Notes: generated from the sequence alone by a model not told the origin. A DNA stretch of 64,000 bases from Clostridia bacterium (GCA_017469545.1 JAFUGE010000012.1:1-64000); one strand, 5' to 3'; positions 18,123 through 27,776 are shown, counted from the first letter of the stretch. Translations and numbers: made by a program.

Positions 18123-19454
18123 ATGGAGAATGTCATTAGTCGTATTCCGCCAAACGATATTCAGGCAGAGCAAGCAGTGCTTGGATCAATGCTGGTGGAT
18201 AAGGATGCCGTTTTGAATGTGGTTGAAATATTAAAACCAGAAGATTTTTACAGAAATGAAAATGCCGAAATCTATAGTGCGATTTTGGATTTGTATGAAA
18301 AAAGTAAAGTGATAGATTTGCTTACGGTAAAAGACCAGTTAAGTATCAGAGGTAAGTATGATGTAGTGAATGGCTTTGAATATTTGGCTTCGCTTGCCAA
18401 TCCGATGTATGCGATTTCTAATGTTACAAGTTATGCTAAGATTGTAGAAGAAAAATCTGTTTTAAGAAAACTAATTAAGGCTTCAAGTGAAATTAGTTCT
18501 TCTAGTTATGAAGCTGCTGACGAAGTTAGCAACATTATGGAGCAGGCGGAGAAGAAAATCTTTGATGTAGCCAAGGGAAAGAGCGCGAAAACATATAGTC
18601 ACATTAGTAATGTGCTAGTAGATACTTTTGATAAATTAGAAAAAATGGCAGCCGAAGGGAATAACGTTGTTGGTACGCCGAGCGGTTTTACAGATTTGGA
18701 TGCCAAGACACTTGGATTTACACCTGGACAGCTTGTTGTTGTTGCTGCAAGGCCTGCTATGGGTAAATCGGCATTTGCACTAAACATTGCTGTAAATGCG
18801 GCTTTGAAAGCGGAAAAATCTGTCGTTTATTTTAGTTTGGAGATGTCAAAAGAAGAGCTTGTCAATAGAATTTTAGCGAGTGAAGCGATGGTGGATAGCT
18901 CTAAAATTAGAACGGCACAATTGGAAGATAATGACTGGATTAGCTTAACGAATGCTTCTGGAACTTTATCAGAAGCAAAAATTTATTTGGATGATTCTTC
19001 TGGATATACACCGATGGAGCTTCGTGCCAAGTGTAGAAAAATGAAGATGGAACACGATATTGGCCTAATTGTCATTGACTATTTGCAGCTTATGGATGCG
19101 AATAAATCCAATGCAAGTAGGCAGGCCGATATTTCCGAAATCAGCCGTTCACTTAAAGTCTTGGCAAGAGAAATTGAAGTGCCAATTATTGCATTGTCAC
19201 AGCTAAGCCGTGCGCCTGAGCAAAGGCCAGACCATAGACCAATGCTTAGTGACCTAAGAGAATCTGGTTCTATCGAGCAGGACGCGGATATGGTTATGTT
19301 TTTATATCGTGACGATTATTATAATCCAGAGACAGAAAAGAAAAATGTGGCAGAAGTAATCCTTGCTAAAAACAGAGGCGGTTCGACTGGTACAGTGGAA
19401 TTGTTATGGTTGGGGCAGTTTACGAAGTTTGTAAACTTAGATAAGTACAGGTAG
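18123..19454 (+). CDS. dnaB: Replicative DNA helicase
   Basis: 443 residues. Hexameric 5'-3' helicase of the replication fork. The N-terminal helical domain (IPPNDIQAEQAVLGSMLVD) is followed by the RecA-like domain with Walker A in RPAMGKSAFALNI (about 208-216; most relatives have RPSMGKT), Walker B IVIDYLQLM, and the conserved LSQLSR and DLRESGSIEQDADMV segments. No intein. AGGAGAATAGAA precedes the ATG. Confidence 0.97.
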   Translation: MENVISRIPPNDIQAEQAVLGSMLVDKDAVLNVVEILKPEDFYRNENAEIYSAILDLYEKSKVIDLLTVKDQLSIRGKYDVVNGFEYLASLANPMYAISNVTSYAKIVEEKSVLRKLIKASSEISSSSYEAADEVSNIMEQAEKKIFDVAKGKSAKTYSHISNVLVDTFDKLEKMAAEGNNVVGTPSGFTDLDAKTLGFTPGQLVVVAARPAMGKSAFALNIAVNAALKAEKSVVYFSLEMSKEELVNRILASEAMVDSSKIRTAQLEDNDWISLTNASGTLSEAKIYLDDSSGYTPMELRAKCRKMKMEHDIGLIVIDYLQLMDANKSNASRQADISEISRSLKVLAREIEVPIIALSQLSRAPEQRPDHRPMLSDLRESGSIEQDADMVMFLYRDDYYNPETEKKNVAEVILAKNRGGSTGTVELLWLGQFTKFVNLDKYR

Positions 19455-19460
19455 ATTATA

Positions 19461-19524
19461 CGCCCTGCCCGAAATGGCAAAGCCACGGCTGGTCAGCTCA
19501 GCTGACCAACGGACGGGCTGGGCG
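19461..19524. repeat. Family-3 palindromic element
   Basis: Outer arms CGCCCTGCCCG and CGGGCTGGGCG surround AAAGCCACGGCTGG and an inner GGTCAGCT/AGCTGACC palindrome. The core matches the copies at 1031 and 22334, while the arm sequence differs but remains complementary. Located between dnaB and tilS. Confidence 0.75.
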
Positions 19525-19540
19525 AAATATAAGGAGTAAA

Positions 19541-20504
19541 ATGAAAAACAAAGTACTAAACACAATCAATAAATATAATTTGATAGAGGAAGACGATAAG
19601 GTTCTTGTTGGGGTTTCTGGCGGGCCGGATTCCATGGCTTTGCTACACGTATTAAAAGAGTTAGGGTATTCACTTTGTGTGGCACATATTAATCATGGCT
19701 TACGTGAAAATGCGTTGCTAGAAGAACAATATGTCGCGGAGTACTGCGCAGAAAATCATATTCCTTTCTTCGTAAAGAGAGTAAAACTGAAAGAGATTGC
19801 TTCTGGAATGACGATAGAAGAGGCTGGCAGAAAAGTGAGATATGATTTCTTTTATGAAGTAATGCAGCAAGAAAATTGTACGAAAATTGCGACAGCGCAT
19901 AATAGTAATGATAATGCGGAGACAGTTATTATGAACATGGTTCGCGGAAGTGGACTAAAGCGGTCTTACAGGGATTGAGCCAAAACGTGATAAGATAGTT
20001 AGGCCACTAATTGAGTGCACGCGAGAAGAGATTGAAGCGTATTGTGTAAATAATCATATCAAAACAATGCACGACGAATCCAATGACGAGCTATTATACA
20101 CGCGAAATAAAGTGAGATTGGAATTGATTCCCTATATTGAAAAAAATATTAATACAAACGTGATTAATAATATTAATCGAATGTCAAAAATCGTATTAGA
20201 AGAGGAAAATTATTTAGAACAATTAGTGGAAGAAGCATACGAGGAATGTGAGACAGCGATAGAAGACGAAAAGTTGGTATGTAATTTGAAAAAGTTTAAT
20301 AAACTAGATATTGTACTGAGACGAAGATTAATTTTGAATTTTATCATAAAAATATTGGGAAATGCAAAAGATATAGAGAAAGTCCATATTGACGATATAG
20401 TGAAATTGTGCGAAAATAATGTAGGCGGAAAATACTTGAAGCCGAATAAACATATCATGGTATCAGTATTAAGAGGCAAAATAAAATTTGAGAAAGTAAT
20501 ATAA
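19541..20504 (+). pseudogene. tilS: tRNA(Ile)-lysidine synthase, interrupted by a single-base frameshift
   Basis: Converts C34 of tRNA-Ile(CAU) to lysidine so that AUA is read as isoleucine. Frame one (19541-19978) has the PP-loop SGGPDSM (about 29-35), HINHGLRE and TAHNSNDNAETV, and reads into RGSGLKRSYRD and a stop. If C19961 is skipped, translation continues in the other frame as GLTGIEPKRDKIVRPLIECTREEI..., exactly the expected sequence, to 20504. The joined product is about 320 residues, a short-form TilS. TilS is normally essential, so a sequencing or assembly error is as likely as a real lesion. The usual hpt gene between tilS and ftsH is absent. Confidence 0.9.
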
Positions 20505-20514
20505 GGAGGTTCTA

Positions 20515-22323
20515 ATGAAAAAATCTTTTAGAGGAATAGCACCATTAATCATATCAGTAATATTAATATTTTTTGTTGCTGCGTTAGTAGCAGAAAAAGG
20601 CGAGAGCGGAGAACTTGCTTATTCAGATTTAATTACGAATATAGAAAATAATAATGTGGATTCGATTACTCTATCCAGTGAGGGAAATAGTGCTACAGTG
20701 AAATTAAAAGACGATAGAGCGGAAAAGAAAGTCAATATTCCGGATAGAAATGCATTTATGCTTTCTGTGCAAGAAGATATTTCTACAAAGAATATTAAGT
20801 TTAAAGAGGAATCTCCATCCGCGATATTAAAGTTGTTAGACTACATTACACCAATTAGTATTGTGATTCTTTTTATCTTGTTCTGGGTGTTTATGATGCA
20901 GACAATGAATGGTGGAAAAGGCGCGATGTCCTTTACACGAAATAGAGCTAGACTTAGCAATCCTGAAGATAAGCATAAAATTACATTTAAAGATGTAGCA
21001 GGGCTTGCTGAAGAGAGAGAAGAGTTACAAGAAATTGTAGAATTTTTAAAATATCCAAAGAAATTTACAGAGATGGGCGCCAGAATTCCAAAAGGATTGC
21101 TTTTGGTTGGTCAGCCAGGTACGGGTAAAACATTACTTGCAAAAGCTGTTGCCGGCGAAGCGGGAGTACCTTTCTATTCGATTAGTGGTTCTGATTTCGT
21201 GGAGATGTATGTTGGTGTTGGTGCTTCAAGAGTAAGAGGATTATTTGAAGAAGCAAAAGCGAAAGCACCTTGTATCGTGTTTATCGACGAGATTGATGCC
21301 GTAGGACGTCAAAGAGGCGCAGGCCTTGGCGGTGGCCATGACGAGAGAGAGCAAACATTAAACCAATTATTGGTTGAGATGGACGGATTTGGAACGAATA
21401 GTGGCGTTATCGTTTTAGCTGCCACAAACAGACCAGACATCTTAGACCCAGCGTTACTTAGACCAGGAAGATTTGACAGACAAATTGTAGTACCTGCTCC
21501 TGATGTGAAAGCAAGAGAAGAAATTTTATCACTATATGCAAAGAAGAAAAAATTATCTGGCGAAATTGATATTGGCGTATTAGCGAAGAATACAGCAGGA
21601 TTTACGGGTGCTGATTTGGAAAATATGATGAATGAGGCAGCGCTTCTTGCGGCAAGACAAAACAAGCAATCAATTACAATGCAAGACTTAGAAGACGCGA
21701 TGGTAAAAGTCTTGATGGGACCTGAGAAGAAGAGCAAAGTCATTTCTGATAAAGATAAAAAGTTAGTAGCTTATCATGAAGGCGGCCACGCAGTGGTAAG
21801 TAGGTTCTTGGAAAATGCAGAGCCGGTACATCAAATTTCAATTGTTCCTAGAGGAACGGCTGGCGGATTTACGATGTATAAAAATACTGAGGATAAATCC
21901 TTTATGTCGAAATCCGAAATGGAAGATAAGATTGTATCATTACTTGGTGGAAGAGTGGCGGAGCAATTAATTTTAAACGATATTAGTACCGGTGCTTCTA
22001 ATGATATTGAAAGAGCAAGTAAGATTGCAAGAAGCATGGTTATGAAATATGGTATGAGTGAAAAGCTTGGCACGATTACTTTTGGCAATGATCAAGAGGA
22101 AGTGTTCCTTGGCAGAGATATCAACAACGTAAGAAATTATAGTGAAGATATTGCGGCAGTGATTGACTTGGAAATCAAGAGAATCATTGACACAGGCTAT
22201 AACAGAGCAAAAACAATCTTGGAGCAAAATATTGATAAATTGCACAGAGTAGCTGCTGTGTTGCTAGAAAAAGAGAAAATTGAAGGCGAAGAATTCGAAA
22301 GAATTATGAGAGGCGAAGAATAA
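20515..22323 (+). CDS. ftsH: ATP-dependent zinc metalloprotease FtsH
   Basis: 602 residues. Membrane-bound AAA+ protease for quality control. Two N-terminal membrane helices (about 5-24 and 108-127) flank an external domain. Walker A GQPGTGKT is at 199-206, the second region of homology [20 protein letters not shown] is complete, and the zinc motif HEGGH is at 421-425 (HEAGH in most relatives; zinc ligands unchanged). AAGGAGG is 4-5 nt upstream of the ATG. It follows tilS by 10 nt. Confidence 0.97.
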   Translation: MKKSFRGIAPLIISVILIFFVAALVAEKGESGELAYSDLITNIENNNVDSITLSSEGNSATVKLKDDRAEKKVNIPDRNAFMLSVQEDISTKNIKFKEESPSAILKLLDYITPISIVILFILFWVFMMQTMNGGKGAMSFTRNRARLSNPEDKHKITFKDVAGLAEEREELQEIVEFLKYPKKFTEMGARIPKGLLLVGQPGTGKTLLAKAVAGEAGVPFYSISGSDFVEMYVGVGASRVRGLFEEAKAKAPCIVFIDEIDAVGRQRGAGLGGGHDEREQTLNQLLVEMDGFGTNSGVIVLAATNRPDILDPALLRPGRFDRQIVVPAPDVKAREEILSLYAKKKKLSGEIDIGVLAKNTAGFTGADLENMMNEAALLAARQNKQSITMQDLEDAMVKVLMGPEKKSKVISDKDKKLVAYHEGGHAVVSRFLENAEPVHQISIVPRGTAGGFTMYKNTEDKSFMSKSEMEDKIVSLLGGRVAEQLILNDISTGASNDIERASKIARSMVMKYGMSEKLGTITFGNDQEEVFLGRDINNVRNYSEDIAAVIDLEIKRIIDTGYNRAKTILEQNIDKLHRVAAVLLEKEKIEGEEFERIMRGEE

Positions 22324-22333
22324 ATGTTAGTAT

Positions 22334-22404
22334 TTTGTGGCGGGTCGAAAAGGCGAAGCCACGGCTGGGCGCCAGAAGGGTGACCGACGGACAACCCGCC
22401 ACAA
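22334..22404. repeat. Family-3 palindromic element
   Basis: Outer arms TTTGTGGCGGGT and ACCCGCCACAA, core GCGAAGCCACGGCTGGGCGCC. Located between ftsH and serS. There is no T-box or other leader in this gap. Confidence 0.75.
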
Positions 22405-22432
22405 GTGAATTTTGATGCAAGGAGTGAAATTA

Positions 22433-23719
22433 ATGTTAGATATTAAATTCGTACGTGAAAATCCAGAAATTGTAAAAGAAAATATTAAGAAAAAATTCCA
22501 AGATAGGAAGTTACCGTTAGTAGACGAAGTATTGGAACTAGACAAAAGAGTAAGAGAGTTAAAGCAAGAGGGAGACAAGCTTCGTTCTGAAAGAAAGACG
22601 GCAAGTGATGCTATTGGCGCTTTAATGAGAGAGAAAAAAGTAGAAGAAGCAAATGAGAAAAAAGCAAAAGTAACTGTGATTAACGATAGAATTGCAGCTT
22701 TAGAAAAAGAAGAGGAAGAAGTGGCAGCAAAGTTAAAACAAAATATGATGACCATTCCAAACATCATAGACGACTCTGTTCCTATTGGTAAAGACGATAG
22801 CGAAAATGTAGAAGTACAAAGATTTTTAGAGCCAAAGGTTCCAGATTTCGAAATTCCATATCACGTAGATATTTTAGAAAAGTTAGGTGGCATTGATTTA
22901 GATAGTGCTAGAAAAGTTGCTGGAAACGGATTCTATTATTTGATGGGAGATGTGGCAAGACTTCATTCTGCTGTGCTAACGTATGCGAGAGACTTTATGA
23001 TTAATAAAGGATTTACATACTGCATTCCACCATTTATGATTCGTAGTAATGTGGTAACAGGCGTTATGAGCTTTGACGAGATGGACCAAATGATGTATAA
23101 AATTGAAGGCGAAGACTTATACTTAATAGGCACAAGTGAGCATTCTATGATTGGTAAATTTATCGATACGATTCTTGACAAAAAAGAATTGCCATATACT
23201 TTAACAAGTTATTCTCCTTGCTTTAGAAAAGAAAAGGGTGCCCACGGTATTGAGGAAAGAGGTATTTATCGTATTCACCAATTTGAAAAGCAAGAAATGA
23301 TTGTTGTTTGCGAACCAGAAGACTCTATGGATTGGTTTAACAAGATGTGGAGCTATACGGTAGAGTTATTTACTAGTATGGATATTCCAGTAAGAACTTT
23401 GGAATGCTGCAGTGGAGACTTGGCTGACTTGAAAGTAAAATCGGTTGATGTGGAAGCTTGGAGCCCAAGGCAGAAAAAATATTTTGAAGTAGGAAGCTGC
23501 TCAACACTTGGTGATGCACAGGCAAGAAGATTAGGCATCAGAGTGAAAGGCGAAAACGGAAATTATTATGCACATACGCTAAATAATACGGTTTCTGCGC
23601 CTCCTAGAATGTTAATTGCTTTGGTAGAGAATAACCTAAATGAAGATGGTAGTGTGAACATACCAAAGGTTTTACAGCCGTATATGGGTGGATTGACTAA
23701 AATAGAAGTTAAAAAATAA
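22433..23719 (+). CDS. serS: Seryl-tRNA synthetase
   Basis: 428 residues; class II synthetase charging tRNA-Ser (and tRNA-Sec where present). It begins MLDIKFVRENPEIVKENIKKK, followed by the antiparallel coiled-coil arm (about 28-105), motif 2 (PCFRKEKGAHG...RIHQFEKQE) and motif 3 (NNTVSAPPRMLIALVEN). The ATG at 22433 has AAGGAG 8 nt upstream; the earlier in-frame ATG at 22412 lacks one. Confidence 0.97.
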   Translation: MLDIKFVRENPEIVKENIKKKFQDRKLPLVDEVLELDKRVRELKQEGDKLRSERKTASDAIGALMREKKVEEANEKKAKVTVINDRIAALEKEEEEVAAKLKQNMMTIPNIIDDSVPIGKDDSENVEVQRFLEPKVPDFEIPYHVDILEKLGGIDLDSARKVAGNGFYYLMGDVARLHSAVLTYARDFMINKGFTYCIPPFMIRSNVVTGVMSFDEMDQMMYKIEGEDLYLIGTSEHSMIGKFIDTILDKKELPYTLTSYSPCFRKEKGAHGIEERGIYRIHQFEKQEMIVVCEPEDSMDWFNKMWSYTVELFTSMDIPVRTLECCSGDLADLKVKSVDVEAWSPRQKKYFEVGSCSTLGDAQARRLGIRVKGENGNYYAHTLNNTVSAPPRMLIALVENNLNEDGSVNIPKVLQPYMGGLTKIEVKK

Positions 23720-23721
23720 AA

Positions 23722-23818
23722 CTGTAGGGGCAGCGTATCACGCTGCCCGCACGCTGTATGATATTGGGCGGCGTATTGCGCTGTATGATATCGGGCGGCG
23801 TAATACGCCGCCCCTACA
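23722..23818. repeat. Family-1 hairpin repeat cluster, about three units
   Basis: TGTAGGGGCAGCGTATCACGCTGCCCG, then two units with GGGCGGCGTATTGCG and GGGCGGCGTAATACGCCGCCCCTACA, separated by a tandem GCTGTATGATAT(T/C)GGGCGGCGTA. This is the longest cluster of the family in the window. Confidence 0.85.
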
Positions 23819-23840
23819 AATTCGAATTAGGAGAATGCAT

Positions 23841-24935
23841 ATGGAAAACAAACAAAGGACAGTGAAAATATTAAAGCGTGTTGCCATATTTGTTGGTACG
23901 CTTGTACTTTTATATTTGCTTTATAAATTTGCTACTTACTTTATGCCGTTTTTAATTGCGGGGATTATTGCAATTCTGATTGAGCCAGTGATTAAGTTTT
24001 GCATGAATAAGCTAAAACTTAGTAGAAGAGTTAGTTCTATCTTAGTAGTGGGTATTACGATTATATTGATTGCACTTGGCGTTGTGTTTGGCTCTATTGC
24101 ACTTGCAGACGAAGCAATCAAACTTACTTCAAATATTGGGCCATATGTTGCTAATGTAATTACGGATATTCAAGATTTTGTTTCAACGATTGGAGAAAGG
24201 TATCCAGATATTCCAGAAGAAGTAATTCAGGCAGCAGAAACCTCTATTATTAGCTTTGTGAATAGTATTAGAGAAGTAATTGTTAGTTGGGCTACCAACG
24301 TATTAAAGTGGGTATTTTCAGTGCCGAGGCTTATCACAACGGTAGTAATAACAATATTGGCGTTAATCTTTTTTGCAAAAGATAGAATATACGTTATTGA
24401 TATGATGGAATATCATTTTCCAAAAGCGTGGATTAAGAAAATTTCAGAAGTGACAAAAGAAACTTTCACTACGATTGGAGGCTATATCCGTGTTTATGGA
24501 AAAATAATCATTATTACATTTGTAGAATTATATATTGCATTTACGATATGCAGATTGATAGGATTTAATATTAATTATCCATTCTTGCTTGCGGTTCTTA
24601 TTGCAATTGTAGATATCCTTCCTATTTTGGGCGTTGGTACCGTTTTAATCCCTTGGGCAATATGGTTATTTGCGACTGGCCAAGTGGCATTTGGTTTTGC
24701 AATATTAATTACACATATTGTTATATTTGTTATTAGACAGTTCATAGAGCCGAAGCTTGTGAGCAAGCAATTTGGTATCCATCCATTAATTACTTTATTT
24801 GCGATGTATGCTGGTTTTAAAGCAGCCGGAGTATTTGGATTAATCCTTGGGCCAGTGACGCTTATGGTATTAAAATGTATCTTTGCAAAGCAATTGGATA
24901 GGGGATTGTTTAAAGATTTGTTTGACGAAAAATAG
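23841..24935 (+). CDS. AI-2E family membrane permease
   Basis: 364 residues with about eight hydrophobic helices, including an N-terminal pair (about 14-50), a polar amphipathic middle and a C-terminal cluster with PFLLAVLIAIVDILPILGVG and HPLITLFAMYAGFKAAGVFG, the signature segments of the AI-2E (YdiK/YtvI/PerM) family. Members export small molecules or ions, and the family name does not establish autoinducer transport. I chose the ATG at 23841, 6 nt from AGGAGA. Confidence 0.9.
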   Translation: MENKQRTVKILKRVAIFVGTLVLLYLLYKFATYFMPFLIAGIIAILIEPVIKFCMNKLKLSRRVSSILVVGITIILIALGVVFGSIALADEAIKLTSNIGPYVANVITDIQDFVSTIGERYPDIPEEVIQAAETSIISFVNSIREVIVSWATNVLKWVFSVPRLITTVVITILALIFFAKDRIYVIDMMEYHFPKAWIKKISEVTKETFTTIGGYIRVYGKIIIITFVELYIAFTICRLIGFNINYPFLLAVLIAIVDILPILGVGTVLIPWAIWLFATGQVAFGFAILITHIVIFVIRQFIEPKLVSKQFGIHPLITLFAMYAGFKAAGVFGLILGPVTLMVLKCIFAKQLDRGLFKDLFDEK

Positions 24936-24962
24936 GCAATTGTATCTTGAAAAAAGTTAGGA

Positions 24963-24993
24963 GTGAATAATTGTTTTAATTATTCACTTTTTT
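24963..24993 (+). terminator. Terminator after the AI-2E permease gene
   Basis: Perfect 10-bp stem GTGAATAATT/AATTATTCAC with a 5-nt loop and TTTTTT. Confidence 0.85.
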
Positions 24994-24996
24994 ATT

Positions 24997-25084
24997 TAAT
25001 AGGAAAGTTATAGAAATTTTTGATTGTAGCTTGCGAGTAGCAAGCGTTACAAGCAAAAATTATTACTTAAATTCTTTCCTATTA
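24997..25084. repeat. 88-bp imperfect inverted repeat, single copy
   Basis: Ends TAATAGGAAAG and CTTTCCTATTA, with further matching inside (AAATTTTTGATTGTAGCTTGC against the complement of GCAAGCGTTACAAGC). Termini and size resemble a miniature inverted-repeat element. A second small hairpin GTCGAG/CTCGAC follows at about 25108-25124. No other copy in this window. Confidence 0.6.
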
Positions 25085-25133
25085 AACAAGAATAATTACA
25101 ATAAACAGTCGAGCGAAGCTCGACATATGAAAA

Positions 25134-25640
25134 TCAAAAATCTTTGATTTTTAGATTTTCATTTTTCTTATTAGGAGGATAGACGAAGATGTCTTCGGGA
25201 GTTGTTATTTTTTTGATGGTTTTGATTTCTATGACGGGGATTTCCCCCTTGTAATCGCCTTTTGCAATTCTACCACGTACTTCTACCCAGACGTTGTCTT
25301 CAAATTCATTGGCACCTTCAAAGCTTGCTAAAAATCCTACGATTTGTGCTTCTGTTTGATTGATTAACATATCTCTTGCAATCACAATTTCATTTTCTTT
25401 AAAATCTTCATTTCGAAAAACGTATCCGATGGTATATATTTTTTTACCAAGATATTGATCGATATTCTGATGGCAATCTTTTAAAATTTCGGTGTAATTT
25501 TCGTTCGTCATTACTATTTCCTCATTTGTAGTAAAATCAAGAAAGCGGGAAAGTGCGTACATAATAAGAATGACAAAAATAGCAATCAGTAATGTTAATA
25601 TTATCTTAGGAATACTCACTTTAAAATTGATAATTTTCAT
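25134..25640 (-). CDS. Membrane-anchored protein with a DUF1980/YcgQ-like C-terminal domain
   Basis: 168 residues starting MKIINFKVSIPKIILTLLIA, with GAGGTGG 10 nt upstream. One membrane helix (about 10-32) precedes a soluble domain: TIGYVFRNEDFKENEIVIARDMLIN...AQIVGFLASFEGANEFEDNVWVEVRGRIAKGDYKGEIPVIEIKTIKKITTPEDIFVYPP. This follows the C-terminal pattern of TIGR03943 proteins, which usually pair with a DUF318 permease. Here the cysteines typical of that domain are absent and no permease is next to it. The family assignment comes from pattern memory and needs a profile search. Confidence 0.6.
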   Translation of the reverse strand: MKIINFKVSIPKIILTLLIAIFVILIMYALSRFLDFTTNEEIVMTNENYTEILKDCHQNIDQYLGKKIYTIGYVFRNEDFKENEIVIARDMLINQTEAQIVGFLASFEGANEFEDNVWVEVRGRIAKGDYKGEIPVIEIKTIKKITTPEDIFVYPPNKKNENLKIKDF

Positions 25641-25776
25641 ATGATTTACCACCTCAAGATAACGTATGTTATAAAAATGCAAAATATTACTACAACATTT
25701 TGTTGCAAATAAGTGATATAATTGATAAAATAGAGACGTAGAAAGTGTAAATTTCTATTGCAAAGGACGAAGACGA

Positions 25777-26712
25777 ATGAATCTTTTAAATAATTTTCAT
25801 GAGTATTATGATAAAAAGATGAAAGCATATGAAAAACTATATACACAAAAGCGTTATCACTATAAGCAAAGAGAGGAAGAGAAGGTTTTTATATCACTGC
25901 TAGTCATTGTAATAGCCTTGGCTATTATGTGTTTTTGGCGAGGCGCGATTCCTTTCATGGTTTGTGTGATTATCCTTAATATTTTGTTTTCTGTTTTCAA
26001 TTGGTCAAACAATCAAAAAGATTACATTGAAGGAATAAAGAAAGAAGTTATTTTTCCGGCTATTATAGCTTGTTTTTCTGAGTATCGTTATTCGACAGCT
26101 GGTGTTTCGGAGTCGATTTATCGTGAGTCCAACATGTATTATAGCTATGATAAATTTAGCTCTTCGAATATGATTAAAGGAATGATAGATGGCAGAGAAC
26201 TAATATTGTCGGAAGTAGGGCTAAAAGAGGAAGCTGAAGCGTTTGGAAGAAACATGGGATATGAAACTTCTTTTGAAGGAACGTTTTTGAAATTGGAGGC
26301 AAACTATTTTGTTGGAAATCCAATTTATATAGAACCAATTGTGAAAAGTAAAGTAATTACTTCTGCGACGGTTGTGCTAGAAAAAGCGTTTGGGCTAACT
26401 AAAAGTACCGTAAAGTTTGATACTCCAGATTTTGAAAGATTCTTTGAAGTGTTTTCGCAAGATCACGAAGAAGCACGAAGAGTATTGACACCTAACTTTT
26501 TGGAACTTCTTTTGGAGTTAAGAAATCGATATAATGCTAAAATATATTGTACTTTTAAAGAGAATAATGTATATATGTTAATCAGTAATCTCAAAATAGT
26601 GGATGTCGAAGATGTTTATGCAAAGGGCCTTTCTAAGGGAACTTTGTATGGTAATCTGAAGATAATACAAGATATTGTCGATGTTGCGGAATTGATAGCA
26701 AATAAAAAATAG
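25777..26712 (+). CDS. DUF3137-like membrane protein
   Basis: 311 residues. Two adjacent membrane helices (about 36-72) are followed by a soluble domain with FEGTFLKLEANYF and FERFFEVFSQDHEEARRVLTPNFLELLLELRNRY...IYCTFKENNVYMLI, the pattern of DUF3137 proteins. Function unknown. It is the first gene of a unit with cmk 11 nt downstream. Confidence 0.75.
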   Translation: MNLLNNFHEYYDKKMKAYEKLYTQKRYHYKQREEEKVFISLLVIVIALAIMCFWRGAIPFMVCVIILNILFSVFNWSNNQKDYIEGIKKEVIFPAIIACFSEYRYSTAGVSESIYRESNMYYSYDKFSSSNMIKGMIDGRELILSEVGLKEEAEAFGRNMGYETSFEGTFLKLEANYFVGNPIYIEPIVKSKVITSATVVLEKAFGLTKSTVKFDTPDFERFFEVFSQDHEEARRVLTPNFLELLLELRNRYNAKIYCTFKENNVYMLISNLKIVDVEDVYAKGLSKGTLYGNLKIIQDIVDVAELIANKK

Positions 26713-26723
26713 CGAGGTGTGAT

Positions 26724-27377
26724 ATGATTATAGCGATTGATGGCCCTGCTGGAACGGGCAAGGGCACAATCAGTAAATTGATTGCAGATAGGCTTGGATT
26801 TGGTAATATTGATACGGGCGCGATGTATCGAGCTGTTACTTTGAAAATTTTAAGAGAAAAGATTCCACTGGACGATTTAGAAAGCATTCAAAAATTACTG
26901 GAGAATACGAGGCTTAGCTTTAATGAGGACGAAGAAATTTTGCTGGATGGAGAAAATGTTTCTCACTTAATTAGGACGCAAGAAATCAATCGTGTTGTGT
27001 CGCAGGTTTCAGCAATCAGGTTTATTAGAGAAAAGTTGGTGCTAGAGCAGCGAAATTTTGCAAAAGGCAGAGATATCGTCATGGAAGGCAGAGACATTAC
27101 GACTGTTGTGTTTCCGGATGCTGATTTGAAAATATATCTTACAGCGGACGTGGAAGAAAGGGCGCAGAGAAGATATAAGGAAATGCTTGACAAAGGGGTA
27201 TCCACTACGTATCAGGAAGTGTTGGAAGGAATTAAAGAACGAGACTATCAAGATATGCACAAAGAGTATGGTGCTTTAATGATTGCGCCAGACGCGATTG
27301 TGGTTGATACTACGGGAAAATCGATTGAAGAAGTTTATAATGAAGTAACCAATTATATCAAAAGAGAGGAGAATTAA
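26724..27377 (+). CDS. cmk: Cytidylate kinase
   Basis: 217 residues. Phosphorylates CMP and dCMP. Walker A is GPAGTGKGT (7-15); DTGAMYR (about 32-38) and the LID segment GRDITTVVFPDADLKIYLTA are typical. SD GAGGTG. ylbF follows after 1 nt. Confidence 0.96.
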   Translation: MIIAIDGPAGTGKGTISKLIADRLGFGNIDTGAMYRAVTLKILREKIPLDDLESIQKLLENTRLSFNEDEEILLDGENVSHLIRTQEINRVVSQVSAIRFIREKLVLEQRNFAKGRDIVMEGRDITTVVFPDADLKIYLTADVEERAQRRYKEMLDKGVSTTYQEVLEGIKERDYQDMHKEYGALMIAPDAIVVDTTGKSIEEVYNEVTNYIKREEN

Positions 27378-27378
27378 T

Positions 27379-27714
27379 ATGAACCCATATGATAAAGTTC
27401 ATGAATTAGTAAGAGCAATTAAGGACAGCGACGAGGTAAAACAGTATATGCAAATTAAAGAGGAGCTATATGCTGACGACAAGAACAAAGAAATGATTAA
27501 AAATTTTAGAGATATGCAGACGGAAGTACAATCTTTGTTAATGCAGGGAAAAGAAGCAGACGAAGAGAAAATGGAGAAGCTACAAAGCTTATACCAAATC
27601 CTTGTGGCTAATCCAAAAATCAAAGAATTTTTTGATAAAGAAGTACAATTTGATGTAATGCTATCGGATATTTATAAAATCATAGGCGAAGGATTGAAAG
27701 ATATCTTGGAATAA
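27379..27714 (+). CDS. YlbF/YmcA family protein
   Basis: 111 residues, almost entirely helical, charged and without cysteine-based motifs (DKVHELVRAIKDSDEVKQYMQIKEEL). This matches the YlbF/YmcA family; in Bacillus subtilis YlbF, YmcA and YaaT form a complex that affects RNase Y activity, competence and sporulation. I cannot tell which paralogue this is. Overlap-level spacing to cmk implies co-transcription. Confidence 0.85.
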   Translation: MNPYDKVHELVRAIKDSDEVKQYMQIKEELYADDKNKEMIKNFRDMQTEVQSLLMQGKEADEEKMEKLQSLYQILVANPKIKEFFDKEVQFDVMLSDIYKIIGEGLKDILE

Positions 27715-27716
27715 AC

Positions 27717-27743
27717 TGTAGGGGCAGCGTATCACGCTGCCCG
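27717..27743. repeat. Family-1 hairpin repeat, single unit
   Basis: TGTAGGGGCAGCGTATCACGCTGCCCG, two nt after the ylbF-family stop. Confidence 0.85.
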
Positions 27744-27776
27744 TAATCATTAGAAAAACAAGAGAGGAAATGAGAT

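Noticed and set aside
19951-19980. Programmed +1 frameshift in tilS
   Set aside because: No slippery heptamer, stop-codon context or downstream pseudoknot is visible at the junction. I keep it only as a less likely explanation; error or mutation is more likely.
22324-22432. T-box or other leader upstream of serS
   Set aside because: The gap is filled by a family-3 palindrome; no T-box sequence or terminator is present.
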